From the NCBI RefSeq assembly GCF_036322705.1, contig NZ_AP027270.1:434001-498000 (forward strand): 64,000 nt of DNA, written 5' to 3'. This stretch comes from Maricaulis maris (GTDB taxonomy: Bacteria > Pseudomonadota > Alphaproteobacteria > Caulobacterales > Maricaulaceae). Position numbers and translations under genes: made by a program. Within the stretch, counting starts at the first letter, position 1. Each line of letters opens with the position of its first letter. The notes beneath the pieces are model-generated. The model worked only from the letters and a program-made list of their open reading frames with translations, was not told the DNA's origin and searched no databases. This document shows, one piece after another, positions 44,380 through 52,542 of this stretch.

Positions 44380-45179
44380 CCAACGGTATCGCTTTCAAGG
44401 ATGGCGCCTGGGTCGAGACCGGCCGGACCGGCTGGGCGCTCGGGGATCGCGGCGGTCTCCTCGGCGATGGCCTGTTCGAGACCATGCATGCGATCAAGGG
44501 CAAGGTCGCGCGCTTCGACCGCCACATGACGCGACTGGGACGCAGCGCGACGGAACTGGGCCTGCCGGGACCGCGCGAGGCCGAGGGCATTGCCGAGATC
44601 ATCGGCGAGCTGGTCGCGCGCAATGCGCTGAAGGACGCCATTGTGCGCCTGACGCTGACCGCCGGTCCCGGGCCGCGCGGCCTCGATCGGCCGGACGAGA
44701 TGGTGCCGTCACTCACCCTGACAGCTGCGCCGCGCGCGAAGCCGCCAGCGTCAGTCAGTCTGGCGCTCAGTGAAATCCGGCGCTCACCGGCCAGTCTCGC
44801 GGCGCGCCACAAGACGCTCTCCTACATTGATAACGTGCAGGCCCGTCGGCAGGCGCGCGGGCAGGGGTCAGACATGGCGCTGCTGACCGATACCCGCGGC
44901 CACCTGTCCGGCTGTGACAGTGCCAACCTGTTCTGGCTGCGCGGCGGCGAGGTGTATACGCCTGCAACCGCGTGCGGCGTGCTTGCCGGGACGGTTCGGG
45001 CCGAGATCCTCGACTCGATGCCGGTTGAGGTCGGCGCCTATCCGGTGGAGATGCTGGAGGAGGCCGAAGCCGTCTTTGTGACCAATGCCGCGTTCGGCGC
45101 TGTCCCCGTGACGACGCTCGACGGCCGGCCGCTGGGAACGGGTGAATTGCCGGCCCGGATCCAGGCCCTGTTCAGCTAG
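44376..45179 (+). CDS. pabC: aminodeoxychorismate lyase-like class IV aminotransferase
   Basis: 267 aa. PLP fold type IV: GDGLFETMHAIKGKVARFDRHMTRL at the start, the PLP lysine in RHKTLSYIDNVQARRQA, the phosphate-binding stretch TDTRGHLSGCDSANLFWL, and EAVFVTNAAFGAVPVTTLDGR at the end. Converts aminodeoxychorismate to p-aminobenzoate and pyruvate. Overlap with pabB (ATGA) argues for PabC rather than a branched-chain or D-amino-acid aminotransferase of the same fold. Confidence 0.88.
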   Translation: MTNGIAFKDGAWVETGRTGWALGDRGGLLGDGLFETMHAIKGKVARFDRHMTRLGRSATELGLPGPREAEGIAEIIGELVARNALKDAIVRLTLTAGPGPRGLDRPDEMVPSLTLTAAPRAKPPASVSLALSEIRRSPASLAARHKTLSYIDNVQARRQARGQGSDMALLTDTRGHLSGCDSANLFWLRGGEVYTPATACGVLAGTVRAEILDSMPVEVGAYPVEMLEEAEAVFVTNAAFGAVPVTTLDGRPLGTGELPARIQALFS

Positions 45180-45189
45180 CCTGGTCCGG

Positions 45190-45729
45190 CTAGCTTCGTG
45201 TCACCACGATGGAACGCCGCGGGCGCAGGTAGAAGACTTCCGAGATATTGAACTGGTTGACGCCGAGCTCGCCGAACATGGTGTCGTACTGGTAGTCGAC
45301 CTCGACCATGATCACCGAGCGATTGCGTTCGAGCACACCGCTGGGCATGGAAATCGAGCTGCCTTCGGTATGGGGTGCCATGCCCGAGGCGTCCGACCAT
45401 TGGACTTCGATCGAGCCATCACCGGCCATCAGCACCGAGGTGATGCGGATTTCCAGCGGTGTGGGGTCGAAGGGCGCCACAATGACGGCGCCGGCATTGA
45501 GAATATCGGCAATCTCGTCATCGGTGATGATGTCGTCCTGTGCAACAAGGTCGGCCAGGGCGCTGGAGATGCTGGTGATCTTGCGGTCGATCGACAGGGC
45601 CAGGCTGATCTCGACCGAGCCGAGATAGAGCAGGATCATGAAGGGCGCGATCAGCGCGAACTCCAGTGCGGCGAGGCCGCGTCGGTCATCGCGCAGGCGC
45701 CGGAGGGTCTGAAACAGCGACTTAATCAT
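45190..45729 (-). CDS. TadE/TadG-type pseudopilin or pilus-associated protein
   Basis: 179 aa. A short basic N-terminus (RRLRDDRRG) then LAALEFALIAPFMILLYLGSVEISLAL, the TadE-type leader and helix with Glu near +5. The periplasmic rest is unconserved. Encoded after a second TadE-family gene with an 8-nt overlap. Likely a minor pilin-like subunit of the Tad pilus processed by CpaA. Confidence 0.85.
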   Translation of the reverse strand: MIKSLFQTLRRLRDDRRGLAALEFALIAPFMILLYLGSVEISLALSIDRKITSISSALADLVAQDDIITDDEIADILNAGAVIVAPFDPTPLEIRITSVLMAGDGSIEVQWSDASGMAPHTEGSSISMPSGVLERNRSVIMVEVDYQYDTMFGELGVNQFNISEVFYLRPRRSIVVTRS

Positions 45730-46279
45730 CGAAGGGCTCGTTGCGGAACACCGTCGCCGCCGTGATCAGGCGCTGGTTGTTCTCCATGTTGGAGAGGGCG
45801 CCGCCGAAATTCGGGGTCATCAGGGACCAGCGATAGAAGACACGGACCAGCACGATGTCGCCGGCATCACCGGGCGCCCAGCCAAAGCCGTCTGTATTGA
45901 CCGAGCCATCGCCCTGGATCGGGCTGGTCTGGTCGACCGTGTCGAAATCCTCGAACACCTGGACGTCGATTTCCAGATTGTCGCAATCGGCGACGGCGGC
46001 GATGAGGTCGCAGACTTCCTGGCGGAAGCCGGCCTGGGTCATGCCGCCGGCCTGGGCTTCGCCGGTGCGGATCTTGCGGGCCGCCTCAAGCACGGCGTTT
46101 TCCAGAACGGTTCCGGTAAAGAAGACAGCCGCGATCTCGATCATCGCAAAGAGCAACAGGAAGAACGGCGCCGCGATCATCGCGAACTCGACGGCCGTTG
46201 CGCCCGAGCGGTCGCGCCCGAAGCGGAAAATCCGGCTATGGGTTCGGGACCTGGTCTTGGCAGCGGGTGCGGCGGTCAT
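45722..46279 (-). CDS. tadE: TadE-family pseudopilin
   Basis: 185 aa. FGRDRSGATAVEFAMIAAPFFLLLFAMIEIAAVFF is the standard TadE N-terminal domain with the G/ATAVEFAM processing region. Then VLENAVLEAARKIRTGEAQAGGMTQAGFRQEVCDLI, also typical. Minor pseudopilin of the tad/cpa system. Upstream of the TadG-like gene and presumably co-transcribed with it. Confidence 0.9.
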   Translation of the reverse strand: MTAAPAAKTRSRTHSRIFRFGRDRSGATAVEFAMIAAPFFLLLFAMIEIAAVFFTGTVLENAVLEAARKIRTGEAQAGGMTQAGFRQEVCDLIAAVADCDNLEIDVQVFEDFDTVDQTSPIQGDGSVNTDGFGWAPGDAGDIVLVRVFYRWSLMTPNFGGALSNMENNQRLITAATVFRNEPFDD

Positions 46280-46333
46280 GATGGGAACCTCGTGGCGAGA
46301 TCCGGCTTCGGGCCGGCTCTGCCTTGCCTCCTG

Positions 46334-46792
46334 TTACTGCGGGCTGTCGCCGGCCATCGCGGCATCGGCCGTCGTCAGGCGGGCATTTTGCTGCTCGGTC
46401 AGAACATCCGTGCGGGCGGCGTCGCCACCGACGCGCGGGACTTCATCGCAGACAGCACCGCAGGAATAGGTCGACTGGTTCGGGCCGCGGAAGAGGGCAA
46501 CCTGGCCCTCGACCGGATTGGAGACGACGATATCGCGCTCATAGATCACCCGGCCAATACGATCGAGGGCGATCACATTGGTGCGGCCCTGCAGGCGGCC
46601 GGTCACGATCAGGGTGCGGCCGTCATGGACCATGGCGTCGGCGATCGACGGATTGCCGACGACGATGGCGGAGGCTTCGGCCGGCAGGCGGACGACCTCG
46701 GCGTGCTCGACCGGGATTGCAAGGTCGTGGGCCGCGACGGGGGCGACGCAGACAATCGCCAGGGTGAAGGCTGTGGCAATCCGGTTGAACAT
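46334..46792 (-). CDS. pilus-assembly N-terminal-domain protein (CpaC-N-like)
   Basis: 152 aa from the ATG at 46792, with GGAG upstream; earlier in-frame ATGs exist but the signal peptide (MFNRIATAFTLAIVCVAPVAAHD) fits this start. The remainder is a single secretin-associated domain: VEHAEVVRLPAEASAIVVGNPSIADAMVHDGRTLIVTGRLQGRTNVIALD, the same fold as the first domain of CpaC. It lacks the secretin barrel. Probably a periplasmic accessory of the Tad secretin. Confidence 0.85.
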   Translation of the reverse strand: MFNRIATAFTLAIVCVAPVAAHDLAIPVEHAEVVRLPAEASAIVVGNPSIADAMVHDGRTLIVTGRLQGRTNVIALDRIGRVIYERDIVVSNPVEGQVALFRGPNQSTYSCGAVCDEVPRVGGDAARTDVLTEQQNARLTTADAAMAGDSPQ

Positions 46793-47064
46793 GGCAGGGG
46801 CTCCGAGCCGCTTCAGGAAACTGGAGGCCATCCTCGCGCGCGCGTCTGAATCTTTTCTAAACGCAACTGAGAATATTTGAGTTCTGAATTCGCCAAGCTT
46901 GTTATTCAAGTGTTAACTATAGCGGAGGTTCCCGCATTTATATATTTTGTTAAGCACGAATTTTTACTTCGCCGAAATCCTTCTCGTGTTTATTGATCAT
47001 CATTCAGGAGGGGTCGGGACGGATCGGCTCCTGATGGTTGGGAAAATTCACGGGAGTAACCAAA
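46793..47064. promoter_or_regulatory. divergent tad promoter region with CtrA-like sites
   Basis: AT-rich for this genome. A site TTAT-TCAAGTG-TTAA (46902-46916) matches the CtrA consensus TTAA-N7-TTAA with one mismatch, and TTAA-GCACGAA-TTTT (46950-46964) is a weaker copy. In Caulobacter the pilA promoter is CtrA-activated, so the similarity is meaningful but needs testing. The region separates the minus-strand pseudopilin genes from the flp gene. Confidence 0.45.
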
Positions 47065-47223
47065 ATGAAAATGATTTCTCGCTTCTTCAAAGACGAATCT
47101 GGCGCCACCGCAATCGAGTACGGCCTCATCGCCGCCCTCATCGCCGTTGTGATCATCGGCGCAGTGACGACCCTCGGTACGGGCGTCACCGACAACTTCA
47201 ACACGGTTGCCGGCGCGATGTAA
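47065..47223 (+). CDS. flp: Flp/PilA-type major pilin
   Basis: 52 aa from the ATG at 47065, with GGGAG upstream. The Flp pilin hallmark is complete: short basic leader MKMISRFFKDESG followed by ATAIEYGLIAALIAVVIIGAV with the EY pair at +5/+6, then a short tail TLGTGVTDNFNTVAGAM. Main subunit of the Tad adhesive pilus, cleaved by CpaA. First gene on the plus-strand side of the locus with its own terminator, as expected for a highly expressed pilin. Confidence 0.95.
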   Translation: MKMISRFFKDESGATAIEYGLIAALIAVVIIGAVTTLGTGVTDNFNTVAGAM

Positions 47224-47250
47224 GCGTCCGTCACACGTGACCAAGACAAG

Positions 47251-47284
47251 CGGGGTCGCTCCTTCCGGAGCGGCCCCGTTTCGT
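47251..47284 (+). terminator. rho-independent terminator after the pilin gene
   Basis: CGGGGTCGCTCC (47251-47262) pairs with GGAGCGGCCCCG (47267-47278) with one G-U pair, followed by TTTCGTTTT. Confidence 0.8.
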
Positions 47285-47348
47285 TTTGCCAACTGCTCAT
47301 TAAGTTTCGCCGGTCACTGTGCCGACTGACGACGAAACGGGGGCACGC

Positions 47349-47846
47349 ATGGTGTTGCAGATCACGATCCTGGTCCTGGCCGGCCTGATGCTGGCGGCCG
47401 CGATCTTTGATGCCGGCAAATTCATCATTCCGAACTGGCTGTGCGGGCTGGTCCTGCTGACCTTTCCGGTCGCCGCGCTGGCGGCCGGGCTCGGCTGGCC
47501 GGAGGTCGGCAATCATCTGCTCGGCGGTGCGGTCGCCCTGGTGATCGGCTTTGCCCTGTTTGCACCGGGCTGGATTGGCGGCGGGGATGCCAAGCTGTTC
47601 GCGGCCGCGGCGCTGTGGTTCGGCTGGCCTGAAATCCTCGCCTTTCTTATCCATACCGTGTTCGCCGGAGGGGCGTTGGTGATCATCCTGCTGGTCCTGC
47701 GCTGGCTGGCCCCGCGCATCCCGGCCCTGGCCGGACGAACCGATGGCACTGCCCTGGCCAATAATGCACCGGTTCCGTATGGAATTGCGATCGCGGCAGG
47801 GGTTTTCTGGAGCCTGCCCAACACGGTTTTCTGGAGCGCGTTTTAG
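47349..47846 (+). CDS. cpaA: Tad prepilin peptidase
   Basis: 165 aa from the ATG at 47349, with GGGGG upstream (a GTG at 47319 is in frame). Polytopic A24 aspartyl peptidase: first Asp in AAAIFDAGKFIIPNW, second in GWIGGGDAKLFAA. No methyltransferase domain, as is normal for TadV/CpaA. Processes Flp and the TadE-type pseudopilins. The T2SS has its own peptidase at 20 kb. Confidence 0.93.
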   Translation: MVLQITILVLAGLMLAAAIFDAGKFIIPNWLCGLVLLTFPVAALAAGLGWPEVGNHLLGGAVALVIGFALFAPGWIGGGDAKLFAAAALWFGWPEILAFLIHTVFAGGALVIILLVLRWLAPRIPALAGRTDGTALANNAPVPYGIAIAAGVFWSLPNTVFWSAF

Positions 47847-47860
47847 ACGCATTTGCTCCA

Positions 47861-47893
47861 TGTTTTAGCGGTGTTTTAGAGGTGTTTTAGCGG
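47861..47893 (+). repeat. three tandem 11-bp repeats upstream of cpaB
   Basis: TGTTTTAGCGG (47861), TGTTTTAGAGG (47872) and TGTTTTAGCGG (47883) follow one another without gaps, and GTTTTAGACGC occurs once more at the end of cpaA. One repeat per helix turn could place a regulator on one DNA face before cpaB. Confidence 0.7.
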
Positions 47894-48007
47894 CTCTGAG
47901 AAAAGCGGACCTTAGACCGCATTCTCCCTATAGCATTAACGCGACTTTGAGGAATTCAGGGTCTCCTGTCACGCGTATCCGTGTGCCTGAGAGGTTCGAG
48001 ACGCCTG

Positions 48008-48844
48008 ATGAACGCCGTCCGCATCGCCATTTTGCTCGCCGCCGGCCTTGCCGCCGTCGCCGTGGCCTTTTTTGTCCGCCAGGCCACGTCCAGCAACGAA
48101 ATTGCGCAGGTCGTCCAGGTCGAGGAAGCGCCGTCTGTACGCATTCTGGCCGCGCGCCGCGACGTCGCGATCGGCGAGCGAATCAGTGCCGCCGACTTCT
48201 ACTGGCAGGCCTGGCCCGATGAGGCCCTCGCGCCCGGCTATATTATCGAGAACCGCGGCCAGACGATTGCCGACTTTGCCGGCTCCGTTGTTCGCGCCCC
48301 GATCAGCCAGGGTGAGCCGATCACCGGTCGCCGTCTGGTCCAGCCCGGTGATGCCGGTTTCATGGCCGCCGTGCTGACGCCCGGCATGCGCGCTGTCGCG
48401 GTTCCGATTTCCGCGGAAACCGGGGCCGGCGGCTTCATCCTCCCCAATGACCGCGTCGATGTCATCGTCTCCTTTGAAGAGGAGTCGGAAGGGCGCCGCG
48501 GATCGAGCCGAGCCTTCGTGGCCCGGACCATCGTCGAGAACGCCCGCGTGCTGGCGATCGACCAATCCTTTTCCAGTGACGAAGATGACGAGGTTGCGGT
48601 CGGCGAGACGGCAACGCTCGAGCTGACCCCGGACCAGGCCCGTGCGGTCTCGGTCGCGGTCGCCCGTGGCGAGATCGCGCTGGTTCTGCGCAGCCTGACC
48701 GACAATACCGGCGAGCCGGTTCTGGTGTCAGGCGGAGAGCTGCCGGAAGCGCCCTCGCAAAGCTTTGACGAGCGGCGCTCCAGCTCTGTCACCCTGATCC
48801 GATATGGCCGCGCCCAGCAAGTCGCGCTGGGTGGGGACGAATGA
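48008..48844 (+). CDS. cpaB: Tad pilus assembly protein CpaB
   Basis: 278 aa from the ATG at 48008. One N-terminal membrane segment (IAILLAAGLAAVAVAFFVR), then an SAF domain (VRILAARRDVAIGERISAADFYWQAWP) and the CpaB/RcpC core (VLTPGMRAVAVPISAETGAGGFILPNDRVDVIVSF). Periplasmic partner of the secretin. Stop overlaps the cpaC start (ATGA). Confidence 0.94.
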   Translation: MNAVRIAILLAAGLAAVAVAFFVRQATSSNEIAQVVQVEEAPSVRILAARRDVAIGERISAADFYWQAWPDEALAPGYIIENRGQTIADFAGSVVRAPISQGEPITGRRLVQPGDAGFMAAVLTPGMRAVAVPISAETGAGGFILPNDRVDVIVSFEEESEGRRGSSRAFVARTIVENARVLAIDQSFSSDEDDEVAVGETATLELTPDQARAVSVAVARGEIALVLRSLTDNTGEPVLVSGGELPEAPSQSFDERRSSSVTLIRYGRAQQVALGGDE

Positions 48845-50316
48845 GGACCATGATGATGATCCGAACCCTCATGCTGCTGGCCAGCCTGGCCGTTGCCGCC
48901 CCCGTCGCCGCCCAGCCGGCTGACACCGAACGCGGCAATACGATGCAGGTCTATATCCGTGAGCCGGGCAATGGCCCGGTCTCCGAGAGCCTCGACCTGC
49001 CCTTGTCGAAAGCCGCCGTGGTGCACTTGCCGGTCGATGTTGCCGATGTCCTGGTGACCAACCCGTCGGTCGTGGAAGCCATCGTGCGCACGCCGCGCCG
49101 CGCCTACATCATGGGCATGGGGATCGGTCAGACCAATGCCTTCTTCTTCGACGCCAACGGCCAGCTGATCCTGGACCTCAACCTGCGTGTCGAGCGCGAT
49201 CTGTCGCCGCTGCAGGAATCGATCACCCGCTTCCTGCCAAACGCACGGATCGAGGTTGAGGCGATGAATGATCACATCGTGCTGTCGGGCCGCGCGCCAA
49301 GCGCCGCCGATGCCGATGCCGCCCTGCGCATCGCCCAGCGCTGGGTCGATAATCCGGACCACATCCTGTCGATGATCACGGTTGAAGCCCGCGAGCAGGT
49401 CATGCTGCGTGTCCGCATCGTCGAGATGCAGCGCACCATCGTGCGCCAGCTCGGCGTCAACCTGTCGACGGCCGGCACGACCGGCGAGTTCGGCTTCGGT
49501 GTCTCGACCAATCCCGACTTCTCCCGCGTCGGCCGCTTCCTCGGCGGCACCAGTGCCACGCTGGACTGGATCAGCGGCAATACCGGCGGCGTCGAAAATG
49601 TCAGCGCCATGCTGCAGGCGATGGAGCGCGTCGGCCTGGTCCGTACGCTGGCCGAACCGAACCTGACCGCGATCACGGGCGAGAGTGCAAACTTCCTTGC
49701 CGGCGGCGAGTTCCCGGTCCCGGTCGGTCGCGATCGCGATGGCAATATCATCATTGAATACAAGCCTTTCGGTGTCGGCCTCGGCTTCACGCCGGTGGTC
49801 CTGTCGGAAGGCCGCATCTCGTTGCGCATCTCCACCGAGGTCTCGGAGCTGACGAGCCAGGGCTCGCTCACCTTCCAGTCCAATAATGTGACGGATGACA
49901 ATGGCAATATCATCGGCACGGTGCCGGGCCTGACCATTCCGGCCCTGAATGTGAACCGCGCCGAGACCACTGTGGAACTGCCCTCTGGCGGCAGCCTTGT
50001 CCTGGCCGGTCTGATCCAGGAAGAGACGCGCCAGAATCTCGATGGCGTTCCCGGTGTCCAGAATCTGCCTGTCCTGGGCTCTCTGTTCCGCTCGCGGGAC
50101 TATGAAAACCAGGAAACCGAGCTGGTCGTGTTGGTGACGCCTTACCTGGTCGATCCGACGAACCCGAACCAGATGCAGACGCCTGCGGACGGATTCCGCG
50201 ATGCCAGCGAGGCCTCCGCCCTGCTCTTTGGCCGCATCAATCGCGCCTATTCGGTCCCCGGATCGGATACGGGCGATCGCGGCTGGAGCGGACCGGTCGG
50301 TTTCCTGTTCGAGTAG
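48841..50316 (+). CDS. cpaC: Tad pilus secretin
   Basis: 491 aa. Signal peptide to VAAPVAAQ, an N-terminal pilus-assembly domain (LDLPLSKAAVVHLPVDVADVLVTNPSVVEAIV), a BON-like module (ITRFLPNARIEVEAMNDHIVLSGRA), and the secretin barrel (LRTLAEPNLTAITGESANFLAGGEFPVP through GGSLVLAGLIQEETRQNLDGVPGVQNLPVLGSLFRS). Outer-membrane channel for the pilus. Confidence 0.95.
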   Translation: MRTMMMIRTLMLLASLAVAAPVAAQPADTERGNTMQVYIREPGNGPVSESLDLPLSKAAVVHLPVDVADVLVTNPSVVEAIVRTPRRAYIMGMGIGQTNAFFFDANGQLILDLNLRVERDLSPLQESITRFLPNARIEVEAMNDHIVLSGRAPSAADADAALRIAQRWVDNPDHILSMITVEAREQVMLRVRIVEMQRTIVRQLGVNLSTAGTTGEFGFGVSTNPDFSRVGRFLGGTSATLDWISGNTGGVENVSAMLQAMERVGLVRTLAEPNLTAITGESANFLAGGEFPVPVGRDRDGNIIIEYKPFGVGLGFTPVVLSEGRISLRISTEVSELTSQGSLTFQSNNVTDDNGNIIGTVPGLTIPALNVNRAETTVELPSGGSLVLAGLIQEETRQNLDGVPGVQNLPVLGSLFRSRDYENQETELVVLVTPYLVDPTNPNQMQTPADGFRDASEASALLFGRINRAYSVPGSDTGDRGWSGPVGFLFE

Positions 50317-50327
50317 TGGAGTTGGTG

Positions 50328-51008
50328 ATGGTGGCGTACAAAAAAACAATCGGTGCCCTGATCGGTCTGGCCGGACTTGTGTCGCTCGGCGCGTGTGCGT
50401 CGACGCCGACCGGACTTGGCGTGCCGCAGGCCAGCGCGGTCGCGGAAACCTATCGTGCCGCCTTCGCTGTCGATCCGCGCGACAATGGTCTGACCTCGGC
50501 CCAGCAAAGCCTGCTGGCCTCGGTGGCCTCCGAGTACAAGGCGCGCGGTCATGGTCCGCTGGTGATCAGCTACCCGCAAGGCGCCGCCAATGAGGACGCC
50601 GCGATCGGCGCGATCGCCGAGGCGCGCTCCTATTTCTATGACCAGGGCATTGACTGGCGCCTGATCGCCGGCGGCGCTTATGACGCCCGGGGCCAGCAGG
50701 CGGGTGACCTGATCTTTTCCTTTACGCGCTATGCCGCCCAGGCGCCCGCCGAGTGCGATGGCAGCTGGGATGATCTCGCGGTCGAGTTCGACAATCAGCA
50801 TCACAGCAATTTCGGTTGCGCCATGGCTGTGAACCTTGCCGCCATGATCGCCGATCCGCGCGATCTGATCGCGCCGCGTGACATGGAGCCCGGTGATACC
50901 GGCCGTCGCCAGACGGTGCTCGACGGCTATCGCGCCGGTGAATCAACCGCCAGCGAGCGCAGCGACTACGAGAGTGGCGCGGTGTCTCGCGTCGGCAATG
51001 GCAATTAG
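50328..51008 (+). CDS. cpaD: Tad pilus lipoprotein CpaD
   Basis: 226 aa from the ATG at 50328, with GGAG upstream. Lipoprotein signal LIGLAGLVSLGACAS. The conserved end FSFTRYAAQAPAECDGSWDDLAVEFDNQHHSNFGCAMAVNLAAMIADPRDLIAPRDMEPGD is the CpaD/TadB-lipoprotein signature. Believed to help CpaC reach and insert in the outer membrane. Lies between cpaC and cpaE, as in Caulobacter. Confidence 0.94.
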   Translation: MVAYKKTIGALIGLAGLVSLGACASTPTGLGVPQASAVAETYRAAFAVDPRDNGLTSAQQSLLASVASEYKARGHGPLVISYPQGAANEDAAIGAIAEARSYFYDQGIDWRLIAGGAYDARGQQAGDLIFSFTRYAAQAPAECDGSWDDLAVEFDNQHHSNFGCAMAVNLAAMIADPRDLIAPRDMEPGDTGRRQTVLDGYRAGESTASERSDYESGAVSRVGNGN

Positions 51009-51020
51009 GGAGGGCTGATC

Positions 51021-52535
51021 ATGACGGATGGCAATCGCGCACTGAAGCAAGACCCTTTCCTCGACGGGGATGATCCGTTCCTGGACGCGGCCGATGTCGA
51101 ACGCCTGCTGCTGGGCGAAGCGACCCGCGAGGACATGAACCATACGGCCGCGGCCCGCCCTGCAGCGCCCGATTTTGATGATGATTTCGGCGACGCGGAT
51201 CCTTTCCTCGCCGAGACCGACCTGGCACCGGCCCCGCAACCGGCCGAGCGCGTGGTCGATCCGATCTTCGAGGATCTGCAGGATGAAGTCGCCGGTCTGT
51301 CGGTCGGCGAAACGCTCTACGGTGAAGTCGGCAATGAGGTCTCGGACCAGCCGATCCCGCGGATCTCGATCGGGGCTTTCTGCGAGCGCCCGGAGACTGG
51401 CGCGCTGATCCACAATGCGGCCAATGACCGCCGCCTCGCCAAGGCCCATGTGACGGTCGAGCTGGGCGGCCTGCCGGCTGCCATCGAGCGCTATCACGAC
51501 GAAACGACGCCGAACCTGCTGATCATCGAGAGCGGGATGCGCGGTCGCGGCCTGTTCGATCAGCTCGAGGAGCTGGCCGGCGTCTGTGACCCGGACACCA
51601 AGGTCATCATCGTCGGTGCCTCCAATGATATCGGTCTCTACCGGGAACTGATGAAGCGCGGGGTCAGCGAATACCTCGTGCCGCCGATGACGCCGATGCA
51701 CGTCATCCGCACCATTTCCGAGCTCTTCCTCGATCCCGAACAGCCTTTCGCGGGCAAGACCATCGCCTTTATAGGCGCCAAGGGCGGTGTCGGCTCGTCG
51801 ACCGTCGCCCATAATTGCGCCTGGGCGATGACGGAAGGCCTGCAGTCCGACGCCGTTCTGGTCGATCTCGACCTGTCCTTCGGCACCGCGGGTCTCGATT
51901 TCAACCAGGACCCGGCGCAGACGCTCGGTGACGCTCTGGCCGAACCGGACCGTCTCGACGACGCCTTGCTGGACCGTCTCCTCGTTCGTTGTACTGACCG
52001 CCTGAGCCTGTTCTCGGCACCGGCCACGCTCGACAAGGAATGGGATTTCAATCCACAGGCCTATGAGATGGTGCTCGAAAAGGTTCGCCGCCAGGCGCCC
52101 TTCGTGGCCCTCGACCTGCCGCATCTGTGGATGCCCTGGGTCAAGCAGACGCTGCTGGCAGCCGATCAGGTTGTCGTCACCGTGGCGCCCGACCTGGCCT
52201 CATTGCGGAACGCCAAGAATCTTTTCGACCTCGTGGCGGGCGCCCGTCCCAATGACGAGCCGCCGCGTGTGGTCATCAACATGGCTGGCATGCCCAAGCG
52301 GCCGGAAATCCCGATCAAGGATTTCGCCGACGCCCTGGGGACGCCGCCGACGCTGGTGCTGCCCTTCGAGCCGCAATTGTTCGGCAAGGCTGCCAATAAC
52401 GGCCAGATGATCACCGAGCTCGATCCAAAGTCGAAAGCCGCAGACGGCTTCTCGCACCTCGCAAGCCTCGTCTCCGGCCGGACACCGGTGGCGATGCCGA
52501 AACGTTCCTTCATCGCGAAACTATTCGGAGGCTAG
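51021..52535 (+). CDS. cpaE: Tad pilus assembly ATPase-like protein CpaE
   Basis: 504 aa. A disordered acidic N-terminus with two PFLD repeats (DPFLDGDDPFLDAADVE), a receiver-like domain lacking the usual phospho-Asp context (about residues 115-225), then a MinD/ParA-type ATPase (GAKGGVGSSTVAHNCAWAM from about 252, VDLDLSFGTAGLDF). In Caulobacter CpaE localises the pilus machinery to the pole. ATG behind AGGGAGGG. Confidence 0.93.
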   Translation: MTDGNRALKQDPFLDGDDPFLDAADVERLLLGEATREDMNHTAAARPAAPDFDDDFGDADPFLAETDLAPAPQPAERVVDPIFEDLQDEVAGLSVGETLYGEVGNEVSDQPIPRISIGAFCERPETGALIHNAANDRRLAKAHVTVELGGLPAAIERYHDETTPNLLIIESGMRGRGLFDQLEELAGVCDPDTKVIIVGASNDIGLYRELMKRGVSEYLVPPMTPMHVIRTISELFLDPEQPFAGKTIAFIGAKGGVGSSTVAHNCAWAMTEGLQSDAVLVDLDLSFGTAGLDFNQDPAQTLGDALAEPDRLDDALLDRLLVRCTDRLSLFSAPATLDKEWDFNPQAYEMVLEKVRRQAPFVALDLPHLWMPWVKQTLLAADQVVVTVAPDLASLRNAKNLFDLVAGARPNDEPPRVVINMAGMPKRPEIPIKDFADALGTPPTLVLPFEPQLFGKAANNGQMITELDPKSKAADGFSHLASLVSGRTPVAMPKRSFIAKLFGG

Positions 52536-52542
52536 ACAGCCC

